Of a DNA stretch of 64,000 bases, positions 27,787-35,520 are shown in pieces. The stretch covers positions 62,001 to 126,000 of the forward strand of contig NZ_NTHN02000004.1 of the NCBI RefSeq assembly GCF_002300555.2. The letters run 5' to 3'. The position numbers and the translations under genes were made by a program. Positions within the stretch are counted from its first letter, which is position 1. Every line of letters starts with the position of its first letter. The stretch is from Alloyangia mangrovi. GTDB lineage: Bacteria > Pseudomonadota > Alphaproteobacteria > Rhodobacterales > Rhodobacteraceae. A model generated the notes under the pieces. It was not told the origin of the DNA. It worked only from the letters and a program-made list of their open reading frames with translations, and did not search any database.

Positions 27787-27874
27787 TCGCGCAATCCGCT
27801 GTTTGCGCGAACAGGGTGTCGGGATTTACTGTCCTGATAGAAATGTCGTTGTACTATCGGCGTGGGAGGACACC

Positions 27875-28492
27875 ATGCCATATACCGACATTGCACGCGG
27901 GTCGCGGACGTTCACCACCCCCCGGAAACAATCCGAGGAACGTGCCGAAATCACCCGCCTCGAGAACGAGTTGCGCGCATTCGTGGCCATCGCCCTGCAG
28001 CACGGCATGCGCGACTACTGCGAGATTCGCCACCCCGAGTTGACGCGCGAGCTGGAAGAGGGGCTCGAACGCGCCGGTCGCCGCGCCGAGGTGAAATACG
28101 CCTATGTGATGGAGCGGCTGGCGCAGGTTCCGGGCCTCATGGCCTCCACCGGAGAGACCGGCGAGCGCACCTACTATCGCAACAGCGAGGAAAACGTCGC
28201 CTATATCGAGCATTCGCTCTGGAGCAAGCGCTTCATCCTGAGCGGCATCTGGGTGGCCCCGACGCACCGCGGCAAGGGTGTGGCGCACTGCATCCTGCGC
28301 CAACTGGTCGAGGCGGCGGACGAGGCCGAACTGGGAATCGAGTTGCACCACGAGCCCTTCGGCGAAGAGGGGCTCGACAAGCCCGCGCTCGAGGCATTTT
28401 ACAATCGCCACGGTTTCCAGCACCACGAGCTGACTCCGGGAGCGATGTTCCGCATTCCCCGCTCGCCGCTGGATCACCACGGCCGTTCTTAG
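27875..28492 (+). CDS. GNAT-family N-acetyltransferase
   Basis: A 205-residue protein. The acetyl-CoA loop is APTHRGKGVAHCIL in the second half, followed by the typical GNAT closing block ALEAFYNRHGF. An N-terminal helical, charged region of about 100 residues precedes the domain. The ATG at 27875 follows GGGAGGA. The acceptor is unknown and the neighbours do not help. An autoinducer synthase was considered and dismissed because the acyltransferase landmarks of LuxI are absent. Confidence 0.78.
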   Translation: MPYTDIARGSRTFTTPRKQSEERAEITRLENELRAFVAIALQHGMRDYCEIRHPELTRELEEGLERAGRRAEVKYAYVMERLAQVPGLMASTGETGERTYYRNSEENVAYIEHSLWSKRFILSGIWVAPTHRGKGVAHCILRQLVEAADEAELGIELHHEPFGEEGLDKPALEAFYNRHGFQHHELTPGAMFRIPRSPLDHHGRS

Positions 28493-28549
28493 GACCCGGC
28501 GGTTCGCGCCGCCGGCGGCCTTTCTTCTAGGTCCAAATATCCCGGGGGA

Positions 28550-28568
28550 CCGGGGGCAGCGCCCCCGG
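28550..28568. repeat. GC-rich hairpin, likely dispersed intergenic element or terminator
   Basis: CCGGGGGC-AGC-GCCCCCGG forms an 8-pair stem, preceded by AATATCCCGGGGGA and followed by CTCTTTCGG. Sequences of the type CCCGGGGG...GGCAGCGCCCCC are familiar between Rhodobacteraceae genes. It follows the acetyltransferase gene. Confidence 0.5.
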
Positions 28569-28683
28569 CTCTTTCGGCCTGCGCCCCGCCCCATGGACCC
28601 CGCGTCCGTCGCGGCGCTATAACCGGCCGCAGCGTCGACTGGTCAGGAGCGCGCATGGGCAACAGCAGCGGGGCGCCCGCGTC

Positions 28684-29868
28684 ATGATCTCCCGCAACCT
28701 CAGGCATCTGCGGGTCTTTCTCGCCGTGGCGGAAGAGGCCTCGATCACCGGCGCGGCGGCGCGGTTCAAGGTTTCTCAGCCGGCCGTCACCCAGATGCTC
28801 GGCAAGCTCGAGACGCAGGCCGGGGGCGCGCTCTTCGACCGGACCAGCCGCGGGCTGGTGCTGACCGAACGCGGGGCGGTGCTGGCGGCGCGTCTGGGCC
28901 GGGTCTTCGCGCAACTCGACGCGGCGCTGGCGGCGATCTCGACGCGCCTGCCCGAGGTGGCGACAAGCGGCCAGCTTCAGGCTCTCTTCGCGGTGCATGA
29001 CACCGGCAGCTTCACCCGCGCCGCCCGCGCGCTGGGGCTGGCGCAGCCCACTGTGCACCGCGCGGTCAGCCAGCTCGAGCAGGAGGTCGGCGCGCAGCTT
29101 TTCGAGCGCACCTCGCACGGGCTGAGTCCGAGCCGGGCCTGCAGTGCACTGGTGCCGCGGGCCCGGCTCGCGCTCAGCGAGATTGATCAGGCCGACATGG
29201 AACTGGGAGAGCTGGACGGGACCGAGACCGGGCGTATCGTCATCGGCACGCTTCCGCTGTCGCGCTCGGTGTTGTTGCCGCGGGCCCTTGCGGCCTTCCG
29301 CCAGGCGCGGCCGAAGATGCTGATCTCGGTGGTCGACGGGGCCCACGACATGCTGCTGGCGGCGCTGCGGCAGGGCGATGTCGACATCATGCTGGGCGCG
29401 CTGCGCAGCCAGAGCCCGGCACCGGACGTGGTGCAGGAGCCGCTTTTCCAGGACCGTTTCGCCGTCGTCGCGCGGCCGGGGCATGAGCTGGTGGGTGAGG
29501 GGCCGCTCTGCGCCGAGCAGCTCGGCCGCTACCCGTGGATCGTGCCCGGGCCCGGCACCCAGCTAAGGTACCAGTTCGAGGCACTTTTCCAGCGCCAGGG
29601 GTTGCCGCTTCCGGACAGTATCATCGAGGCCGGTTTCATTCTGCTTATACGAGAGTACCTCGATCTCAGCGAGTCCCTCGCCTTCACCTCGGGGCGGCAG
29701 GCTGCGCCGGAGCTGGATCGCGGGAACCTCGTGCAGCTTCCCCTCGCGGAAACATTGCCGTTTCGCGATATCGGCCTGACCCTGCGGGAAGATTGGCTGC
29801 CGACCCGGGCGCAGCGGCTGATGCTCGACTGCCTGCGTGGCGCGGCGGAGGCGCTGCCGGACGTATAG
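28684..29868 (+). CDS. LysR-type regulator with two tandem HTH domains
   Basis: At 394 residues it is about 90 longer than a normal LysR protein. One LysR HTH spans about residues 6-65 (SITGAAARFKVSQPAVTQMLGKLE) and a second about 97-155 (SFTRAARALGLAQPTVHRAVSQLE), both with the full helix pattern. A single effector-binding domain follows. The two HTHs are diverged, so this is not a recent duplication or an assembly error. It lies 112 bases upstream of a TRAP operon in the same direction and probably controls it. Confidence 0.88.
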   Translation: MISRNLRHLRVFLAVAEEASITGAAARFKVSQPAVTQMLGKLETQAGGALFDRTSRGLVLTERGAVLAARLGRVFAQLDAALAAISTRLPEVATSGQLQALFAVHDTGSFTRAARALGLAQPTVHRAVSQLEQEVGAQLFERTSHGLSPSRACSALVPRARLALSEIDQADMELGELDGTETGRIVIGTLPLSRSVLLPRALAAFRQARPKMLISVVDGAHDMLLAALRQGDVDIMLGALRSQSPAPDVVQEPLFQDRFAVVARPGHELVGEGPLCAEQLGRYPWIVPGPGTQLRYQFEALFQRQGLPLPDSIIEAGFILLIREYLDLSESLAFTSGRQAAPELDRGNLVQLPLAETLPFRDIGLTLREDWLPTRAQRLMLDCLRGAAEALPDV

Positions 29869-29875
29869 CGAGAAG

Positions 29876-29886
29876 TTATGCCATAA
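29876..29886. promoter_or_regulatory. Small dyad upstream of the second TRAP operon
   Basis: TTATG-C-CATAA is a perfect 5-1-5 dyad, 8 bases after the LysR stop and about 95 bases before dctP. It is a candidate LysR operator on position alone. Confidence 0.3.
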
Positions 29887-29980
29887 TGCGTCGAATCTAT
29901 TGGACCCTGCCGAGCGATGATTGCACAGGGGAGCCGTACATGGCCTGCCGTGCGGCAGGTGCGATCTCGGGAGGATTTCC

Positions 29981-30946
29981 ATGCGTTCTGTCATTCTCGC
30001 CGCGGCTCTCGGCCTTGTTTCGACCGCCGCCCTCGCAGAAGACTTCAAATTTGCCAGCTTCTTCGCGCCGACCCATCCCTATGTCGAGGGGGCCTTTGAT
30101 CCCTTCGCCGAGGCGGTGGCCGAAAAGTCGGATGGTGCGCTGTCGGTGACCATCTACAACGGTGGCGAACTCGGCCCGGGCCCGGCCGAGCAGTACAGCC
30201 GCGTTCTCGACGGCGTGGCCGAGCTGGCCGTCTCGCTGCCGGGCTACACCGCCTCGACCTTTCCGCTGACCCTGGTCGCGGAGCTGCCGGGCGTGCTCGA
30301 CACCGAGACCGGCACGGCCGATATCTGGAACAACATCGAGCTCTTCCAGCCCGAGTACCGCCGCGCCATCCTGGTGAGCCTGTGGTCCTCGGCGCCGAAC
30401 CAGCTTTACACCCGTGACAAGGCCGTGCGCAGCCCGGCCGACGTCAAGGGCATGAAGATCCGCGTGCCCTCGCGCAACACCGGCCTGCTGGTCGAAGCCT
30501 GGGGTGCGACCCCTGTCTCGATGCCGGTGAGCGAGATCTACAACGCCATGCAGACCGGCGTGATCGACGGGGCAATGATCGACACCACCGCGACCCGTGC
30601 CTTCCGCCTTGGCGAAGTGGCCAACTACCTGACCATCGGCATGGACACGACGAACTCGCCGTTCTTCATCCTTGCCAACCGCGACGCCTTCAACAGCCTC
30701 GATGAGGCGCAGCAGAAGGCGCTGCTCGACGCCGGCAAGGAGGCCTCGGTCAAGGCCAACGAGGTGCAACTCGCGGTTGCCGCCGGCGGTGTCGAGGCCT
30801 TTGCCGAGATCGAGGGCCGCGAAGTCATCGAGCTGACCGCCGAGGAGGCCGCCGCGTTCAACGCGCTGTCCGCGCCGGTCACCGAGAAGGTCGTCGCCGA
30901 GACCGGGGGCAATGCCCAGGCCATCGTCGACGCGCTGGCCCACTGA
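29981..30946 (+). CDS. dctP: TRAP transporter substrate-binding protein (DctP family)
   Basis: A 321-residue periplasmic protein with signal peptide ending TAALAEDF near residue 20. The conserved arginine lies in MKIRVPSRNTG, and the ligand-pocket block is MPVSEIYNAMQTGVIDGAM. The ATG at 29981 has GGGAGG 7 bases upstream. It belongs to a different binding-protein subgroup from the dctP at 23 kb. The ligand is unknown, though the family mostly carries organic acids. Confidence 0.9.
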   Translation: MRSVILAAALGLVSTAALAEDFKFASFFAPTHPYVEGAFDPFAEAVAEKSDGALSVTIYNGGELGPGPAEQYSRVLDGVAELAVSLPGYTASTFPLTLVAELPGVLDTETGTADIWNNIELFQPEYRRAILVSLWSSAPNQLYTRDKAVRSPADVKGMKIRVPSRNTGLLVEAWGATPVSMPVSEIYNAMQTGVIDGAMIDTTATRAFRLGEVANYLTIGMDTTNSPFFILANRDAFNSLDEAQQKALLDAGKEASVKANEVQLAVAAGGVEAFAEIEGREVIELTAEEAAAFNALSAPVTEKVVAETGGNAQAIVDALAH

Positions 30947-30951
30947 GCCAG

Positions 30952-31455
30952 ATGATGCGTCGCGCAACCAACGCCCTGTCGGTTTTCACCGACAGGGCCA
31001 CCGCCGTTCTGGCCGTGGTGGGCGGAGTCGCCCTGCTGTCGCTGGTGGTGCTGATCTTTGCCGGTGTGGTGCTGCGCTACGCCTTCGGCCAGCCTATTCT
31101 CGGCTCGAACGAGATCATCCAGCTTGCCGCCGTGGCGCTGGTGATGTCCGCGTTGCCCTATTGCACCCATCTCAATGGCCACGTGAGCGTCGACGTCTTC
31201 GACCGCATGCTGGGCCGCTTTGGTCGGCGTGCCGGCGACGTGCTGGCGCGGCTGCTGTCGGGCTACGCGCTGGGGGTGCTCTGTCATCGTGCCTATTATA
31301 AGGCATTGGATGCCGCCGAATTCGGCGACACCACCAACATGCTGGGCCTGCCGCTTTGGCCCTTCTACGGAATTCTCGCCCTCGGTTGCGGCTTCTGCGT
31401 GCTGGTCTTCGCGCTGCAGATCCTCAAGGTGCTCGTGCTCGGAGAAGAACAATGA
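30952..31455 (+). CDS. dctQ: TRAP transporter small permease (DctQ)
   Basis: A 167-residue protein with four hydrophobic segments. It begins 5 bases after dctP and overlaps dctM by 4 bases (ATGA). Translation could equally start at the second Met (30955). Confidence 0.88.
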   Translation: MMRRATNALSVFTDRATAVLAVVGGVALLSLVVLIFAGVVLRYAFGQPILGSNEIIQLAAVALVMSALPYCTHLNGHVSVDVFDRMLGRFGRRAGDVLARLLSGYALGVLCHRAYYKALDAAEFGDTTNMLGLPLWPFYGILALGCGFCVLVFALQILKVLVLGEEQ

Positions 31456-32759
31456 CCGAAGTCTCTGCCGGGCTGATCGGCATTGCCGCGCTCTTCCTTC
31501 TGATGATCCTGCGCACGCCGGTGGCCTTTGCCATGTTGCTGGTCGGCTTTTTCGGCTACTGGGGCCTGTCGGGATTCCGCAGCGCCAGCGCCATGCTGTT
31601 GACCGAGAGCTACTCGGCCGTCGCCTCCTATTCGCTGATCGTCGTGCCGATGTTCGTGCTGCTCGGCAACATCGCCTCGGTCGCGGGCTACTCGCGCGGG
31701 CTTTATGATGCGGCCTACGCCTGGGTCGGTCGTTTCAAGGGTGGGCTCGCATCGGCCTCGGTGCTCGGCTGCGCCGCCTTTTCGGCGGTCTCCGGTTCCT
31801 CCGTCGCCACCGCCGTCACTCTGGGCAAGGTCGCCCTGCCGCAGATGAAGCGCCTCGGCTATGCCGACAGCCTCGCCACCGGGTCGGTGGCGGCGGGCGG
31901 CACGCTGGGCTTCCTGATCCCGCCCTCCACCGGTTTCGTGCTGTACGCGATCCTCACCGAGGAATCGATCGGGCGGCTCTTCATGGCGGGCATCCTGCCG
32001 GGCATTCTGCTGTGCGCGCTCTTCATGGGGGTGATCTGGCTGCAGGCGACGCTGCGTCCCGAGGACGGCCCGCAGGGCGCCAAGATTGGCTGGATGGAGA
32101 AGCTGCGGATCTCCTCCGAGGCCTGGCCGCTCTTCGGTGTCATCCTGGTGTCGATCGGCGGCATCTACCTCGGGGTCTTCACCCCGGTGGAGGCCTCGGG
32201 GATCGGCGCGGGACTGGTGATCCTGCTGGCTCTGGTCCAGCGCAAGATCAACTGGGCGGGATTCAAGGAGGCCGTGCTCGACACGCTGAAGACCAGCGCC
32301 ATGCTCTATATGGTGGTGATCGGGGCCAACGTGCTGAACCCCTTCCTTGCCATCACCCACATTCCGGCGACGCTCGGCGCGCAGCTTGAGACACTGGGGC
32401 TGGGCGCCTATGGCACGCTGATCGTGATCCTGCTGGCATATGTGGTGCTCGGCATGTTCATGGATGGCCTGTCGATGCTGGTCATCACCATCCCGATCGT
32501 CTTCCCAGTGATCACCGGCTTCGGCTTCGATCCGATCTGGTTCGGCGTGGTGGCGGTCATCGTCATCGAGATGGGCATGATCACCCCGCCGGTGGGGATG
32601 AACGTCTTCGTCGTCCGCGGGGTTGCCGGGCCGGATGTTCCGCTGACCACCGTGTTCAGTGGCGTCGCTCCTTTCCTGATCGCCATGGTGATCGGGCTGG
32701 TGCTGATCATCCTCTTCCCGCAGATCGCCACGCTGTTGCCAAACACGATGTTCGGCTGA
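31452..32759 (+). CDS. dctM: TRAP transporter large permease (DctM)
   Basis: A 435-residue polytopic membrane protein with family blocks AAFSAVSGSSVATAVTLG, GGTLGFLIPPST and MITPPVGMNVFVV. It completes a dctP-dctQ-dctM operon in the order binding protein, small and large permease. The frame is intact, unlike the first DctM. Confidence 0.92.
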   Translation: MTEVSAGLIGIAALFLLMILRTPVAFAMLLVGFFGYWGLSGFRSASAMLLTESYSAVASYSLIVVPMFVLLGNIASVAGYSRGLYDAAYAWVGRFKGGLASASVLGCAAFSAVSGSSVATAVTLGKVALPQMKRLGYADSLATGSVAAGGTLGFLIPPSTGFVLYAILTEESIGRLFMAGILPGILLCALFMGVIWLQATLRPEDGPQGAKIGWMEKLRISSEAWPLFGVILVSIGGIYLGVFTPVEASGIGAGLVILLALVQRKINWAGFKEAVLDTLKTSAMLYMVVIGANVLNPFLAITHIPATLGAQLETLGLGAYGTLIVILLAYVVLGMFMDGLSMLVITIPIVFPVITGFGFDPIWFGVVAVIVIEMGMITPPVGMNVFVVRGVAGPDVPLTTVFSGVAPFLIAMVIGLVLIILFPQIATLLPNTMFG

Positions 32760-33207
32760 CGCCTTCGGGACCGAAATGCACGGTCCGGTCACGCACAGGG
32801 GACAGTGCGACAGGGGAGGCCTCGCCGAGGGATCGGCGGGGCCTTTTGCTTGGTCGTGCGGAGGGCCGCCTCCGCGCGCCGCGAAAAACGGCGAATCATT
32901 GCCGGATTTTGTGGCAGCGCGCCGCTTTCGCGGTATTGTCGCTGCGCCGCGGCGGTGCGGCGGTGCGGGAAGTGGCGCAGTTCGGGGCACGGGTGGCGAT
33001 TTGCTGCCAAGTTTTAGGTCAAGAAAGGGGCTAAGCCGCGGAAGCGGCGCCCCTGATCGCGTTCAAAGCGTGGCCATGCCCTTAATTTTCGTGTAATAAG
33101 ATTCGGGTAGTTAAGTTTTGATCCCACGCGCAAGCTACAGATTTTAAGTCGATATTTTCTGGGGGCCCACGTCATTCTCGCGGGTCCTGACAGGAGGTGC
33201 TTTTCAT
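32760..33207. other. Gene-free stretch between the TRAP operon and the UDP-sugar enzyme
   Basis: About 450 bases. The first part holds the dctM terminator. The middle is GC-rich without supportable genes. From about 33080 it is AT-rich, with TTGATC and ATTTTA 17 bases apart (about 33117-33145) as a weak promoter candidate. A strong AGGAGGT lies 9 bases before the ATG at 33208. Confidence 0.4.
32817..32846 (+). terminator. Terminator of the second TRAP operon
   Basis: AGGCCTCGCCG and CGGCGGGGCCTT form a GC-rich stem around a short loop, followed by TTTT. It lies about 60 bases past the dctM stop. Confidence 0.75.
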
Positions 33208-34323
33208 ATGCGAATTGGAACGGAGAACTCGATGAATATTGTAATCCTTGGATGCGGGGGCTTTATCGGCAGCCATCTGCTGGATCGCCTGCTCACCACC
33301 ACCGATCACAAGATCATCGGATGGGACCCGGAGAGCTCGAAGATCCAGAAGCACCTGGATAATCCCAACTTCACGCTTCATCAGCGCTACGTGGATGACC
33401 CCGAAACCCAACAGGATCTGCGGGATGCTGTGGCCAATGGGGACGTGGTGATCAACCTTGCCGCGATCTGCAACCCGTCTGAGTACAACACCAACCCGAT
33501 CAGCGTGATCAAATCCAACCTGTTCGACGTCTATCCGATCGTCGAGCTTTGCGTGGAATACAAGCGCTGGTTGATCAGCTTCTCGACCAGCGAGTGCTAC
33601 GGTCGCACGCTCTCCAGCTATGTCGGCGACACGAGCTACGAGAACCCCGACCTCTACGAACTCAAGGAAGACGAGACACCGCTTATTATGGGGCCGATCG
33701 TCAACCAGCGCTGGACCTATGCCTGCGCCAAGCAGATGGTCGAGCGTCTCGTTTATGCCCACCACAAGGAAGACGGCCTGCCGTTCACCGTGGTGCGCCC
33801 GCTGAACTTCTTCGGCCCGCGCATGGACTACATCCCGCAGCGCGACGGCGATGGCGTTCCCCGGGTTCTGGCCTGCTTCATGGGCGCGCTGCTCAACGGC
33901 GATCCGATGAAGCTGGTGGACGGTGGCAAGGCACGCCGCACCATCGTCTCGATCTACGAGGCCGTGGATGCGATCTGCCGCATGCTCGACAATCCCGAGA
34001 AGGCCAACGGTCACGCCTTCAACATCGGCAACCGCAACAACGAGGTCACCATGGCCGAGCTGGCGGACCTGATGCGCAAGACCTACGCCAAGATCACCGG
34101 TGATGCGTCCTACGAGGATTACCCGATCATCGAGGTCAGCGCCGAGGAGTTCTACGGCGAGGGCTACGAGGACTGCGATCGCCGCATGCCCGACATCTCC
34201 AAGGCCAAGGAGCTTCTTGGCTGGGAGCCCAAGATCGCGCTCGAGGACGTTCTTCTCGACACGATGACCTACTTCCATAACGAGTACGCAGGCTCCATGA
34301 AGCCCGCACAGGTGGCCGAATAG
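33208..34323 (+). CDS. UDP-apiose/UDP-xylose synthase-like NAD-dependent epimerase/dehydratase
   Basis: A 371-residue extended short-chain dehydrogenase. Rossmann motif GCGGFIG, catalytic block STSECYG (Ser128, Glu129) and the YxxxK pair Tyr171/Lys175 are present. Long stretches match my recollection of plant UDP-apiose/xylose synthase: NPSEYNT, QRWTYACAKQ, GVPRVLACF, KLVDGG, EFYGEGYEDCDRR. The ArnA decarboxylase domain is a more distant relative. Such enzymes oxidise and decarboxylate UDP-glucuronate, yielding UDP-apiose and/or UDP-xylose. Cys88 matches one plant active-site cysteine, but the position of the other (FSTCEVYG in plants) is Ser here, so the product is uncertain. The start at 33208 has the best ribosome site; 33232 is possible. 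No glycosyltransferase is adjacent. Confidence 0.8.
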   Translation: MRIGTENSMNIVILGCGGFIGSHLLDRLLTTTDHKIIGWDPESSKIQKHLDNPNFTLHQRYVDDPETQQDLRDAVANGDVVINLAAICNPSEYNTNPISVIKSNLFDVYPIVELCVEYKRWLISFSTSECYGRTLSSYVGDTSYENPDLYELKEDETPLIMGPIVNQRWTYACAKQMVERLVYAHHKEDGLPFTVVRPLNFFGPRMDYIPQRDGDGVPRVLACFMGALLNGDPMKLVDGGKARRTIVSIYEAVDAICRMLDNPEKANGHAFNIGNRNNEVTMAELADLMRKTYAKITGDASYEDYPIIEVSAEEFYGEGYEDCDRRMPDISKAKELLGWEPKIALEDVLLDTMTYFHNEYAGSMKPAQVAE

Positions 34324-34351
34324 CCCCCTCGCCATTTCGGTATTTCCTCCC

Positions 34352-34386
34352 CTGCCGCGCTCCTCCCCGAGCGCGGCAGTTGCATT
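34352..34386 (+). terminator. Terminator after the UDP-sugar enzyme
   Basis: CTGCCGCGCTC, a 6-base loop and GAGCGCGGCAG form a perfect 11-pair stem, then TTGCATTTC, 29 bases after the stop codon. Confidence 0.75.
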
Positions 34387-34460
34387 TCTGACTTCCGGAG
34401 GGCGGCCTGTGCGGCGCAATGACCCTTCGCGCGGCCGAAGCGCTCGCCTATAAGCGCGGC

Positions 34461-35351
34461 ATGGATATCGGTCGCCTTCCTCCCCTGCGCAGCCTCATCG
34501 CCTTTCAGACCGTCGCGCGCTGCGGCAGCTTCACCCGCGCCGCCGAGCTGCTGGCGCTCACCCAGAGCGGCATTAGCCGGCAGATCGCCCAGCTCGAGGA
34601 TCATGTCGGTGCGGCGCTCTTCGAACGCCAACCGGCGGGCGTGGTGCTGACCCGGATCGGCGAGGAATACGCCAAGGAGGTGGGGCGCGCGCTCGACGCG
34701 CTGCAATCGCTCGAGGCCGGCCAGATCACCCGGCGCGGGCAGGACCAGGTGACCATCGCCTGTTCACGCGCCGTGGCCGATCTGTGGATGCTGCCGCGGC
34801 TCACCCGGCTGCGCGACGCTTTCCCGGCGCTTGAGTTTAAGCTCATCGTCAACGACTTCTTCCAGCAGTTGCGCCACGACGAATACGACCTGGCGATCTA
34901 TTATCGCCCCAACCGCCCGGCGGATCATGTGGTCGATGCTCTGGGGCCGGAGGAGATCGTGCCGGTCATGGCGCCGGGCGGCATGCCGCTGGCCGAGGCC
35001 GCGGCGCCGATGCTGCTGACCGTGGAGGAGACCCACAAGGAGTGGACTGACTGGGGCAACTGGCTTGCCTCCGTCGGCCTCAAGCTGCCCGAGGCGACGA
35101 CCCGCTGGAAGCTCGGCGACTACCATCTGTCGGTCGAGGCGGCGCGGCGCGGGGTCGGTTTTGCCATGGGCTGGACATGGTTCCTCGCCGATTACCTCGA
35201 AAGCGGCGTGCTGGTCCCGGCCGACGCGCGACCCTTCCGCGGGCATGGCGAGTATTACCTCATGCGCCCGACCACCCGTCACCAGCGGCAGGCCGCGCGG
35301 CAGGTCGGCGACTGGCTGGTCGAGAGCAACCGGCGGTGGCGGGCAGGCTGA
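34461..35351 (+). CDS. LysR-type regulator (GcvA-like subgroup)
   Basis: A 296-residue LysR protein. The HTH is SFTRAAELLALTQSGISRQIAQLE, and the effector domain has the GcvA-like block YDLAIYYR. The ATG at 34461 (MDIGRLPPLRSL) gives the subgroup's usual N-terminus, so the upstream start at 34419 is less likely. It lies directly upstream of the peptide-type ABC operon and probably regulates it. Confidence 0.87.
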   Translation: MDIGRLPPLRSLIAFQTVARCGSFTRAAELLALTQSGISRQIAQLEDHVGAALFERQPAGVVLTRIGEEYAKEVGRALDALQSLEAGQITRRGQDQVTIACSRAVADLWMLPRLTRLRDAFPALEFKLIVNDFFQQLRHDEYDLAIYYRPNRPADHVVDALGPEEIVPVMAPGGMPLAEAAAPMLLTVEETHKEWTDWGNWLASVGLKLPEATTRWKLGDYHLSVEAARRGVGFAMGWTWFLADYLESGVLVPADARPFRGHGEYYLMRPTTRHQRQAARQVGDWLVESNRRWRAG

Positions 35352-35413
35352 CCGCCGACCGCCGGGCAAGAGCTTGATTTCACATGCTGAAAGAGGGCGA
35401 TTGAAATGCCCTC

Positions 35414-35446
35414 AGAGGGGTATGACAAAAAATCATTTGTACCTCT
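35414..35446. promoter_or_regulatory. Nested dyad upstream of the ABC operon
   Basis: Outer arms AGAGGGGTA and TACCTCT and inner arms ATGA and TCAT flank a CAAAAAA centre, 75 bases before the binding-protein gene. It is a candidate operator for the upstream LysR protein. Confidence 0.4.
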
Positions 35447-35520
35447 AAGCGTTCCCCGAAATGTTCAGCGCAAAGCTGGCCAAGAGCCGCGTATAAGCAA
35501 GAATTCACAGGAGAGACGAC

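Noticed and set aside
27875-28492. LuxI-type autoinducer synthase
   Set aside because: The protein has a standard GNAT acetyl-CoA loop and end motif but not the conserved LuxI residues, and no LuxR gene is adjacent.
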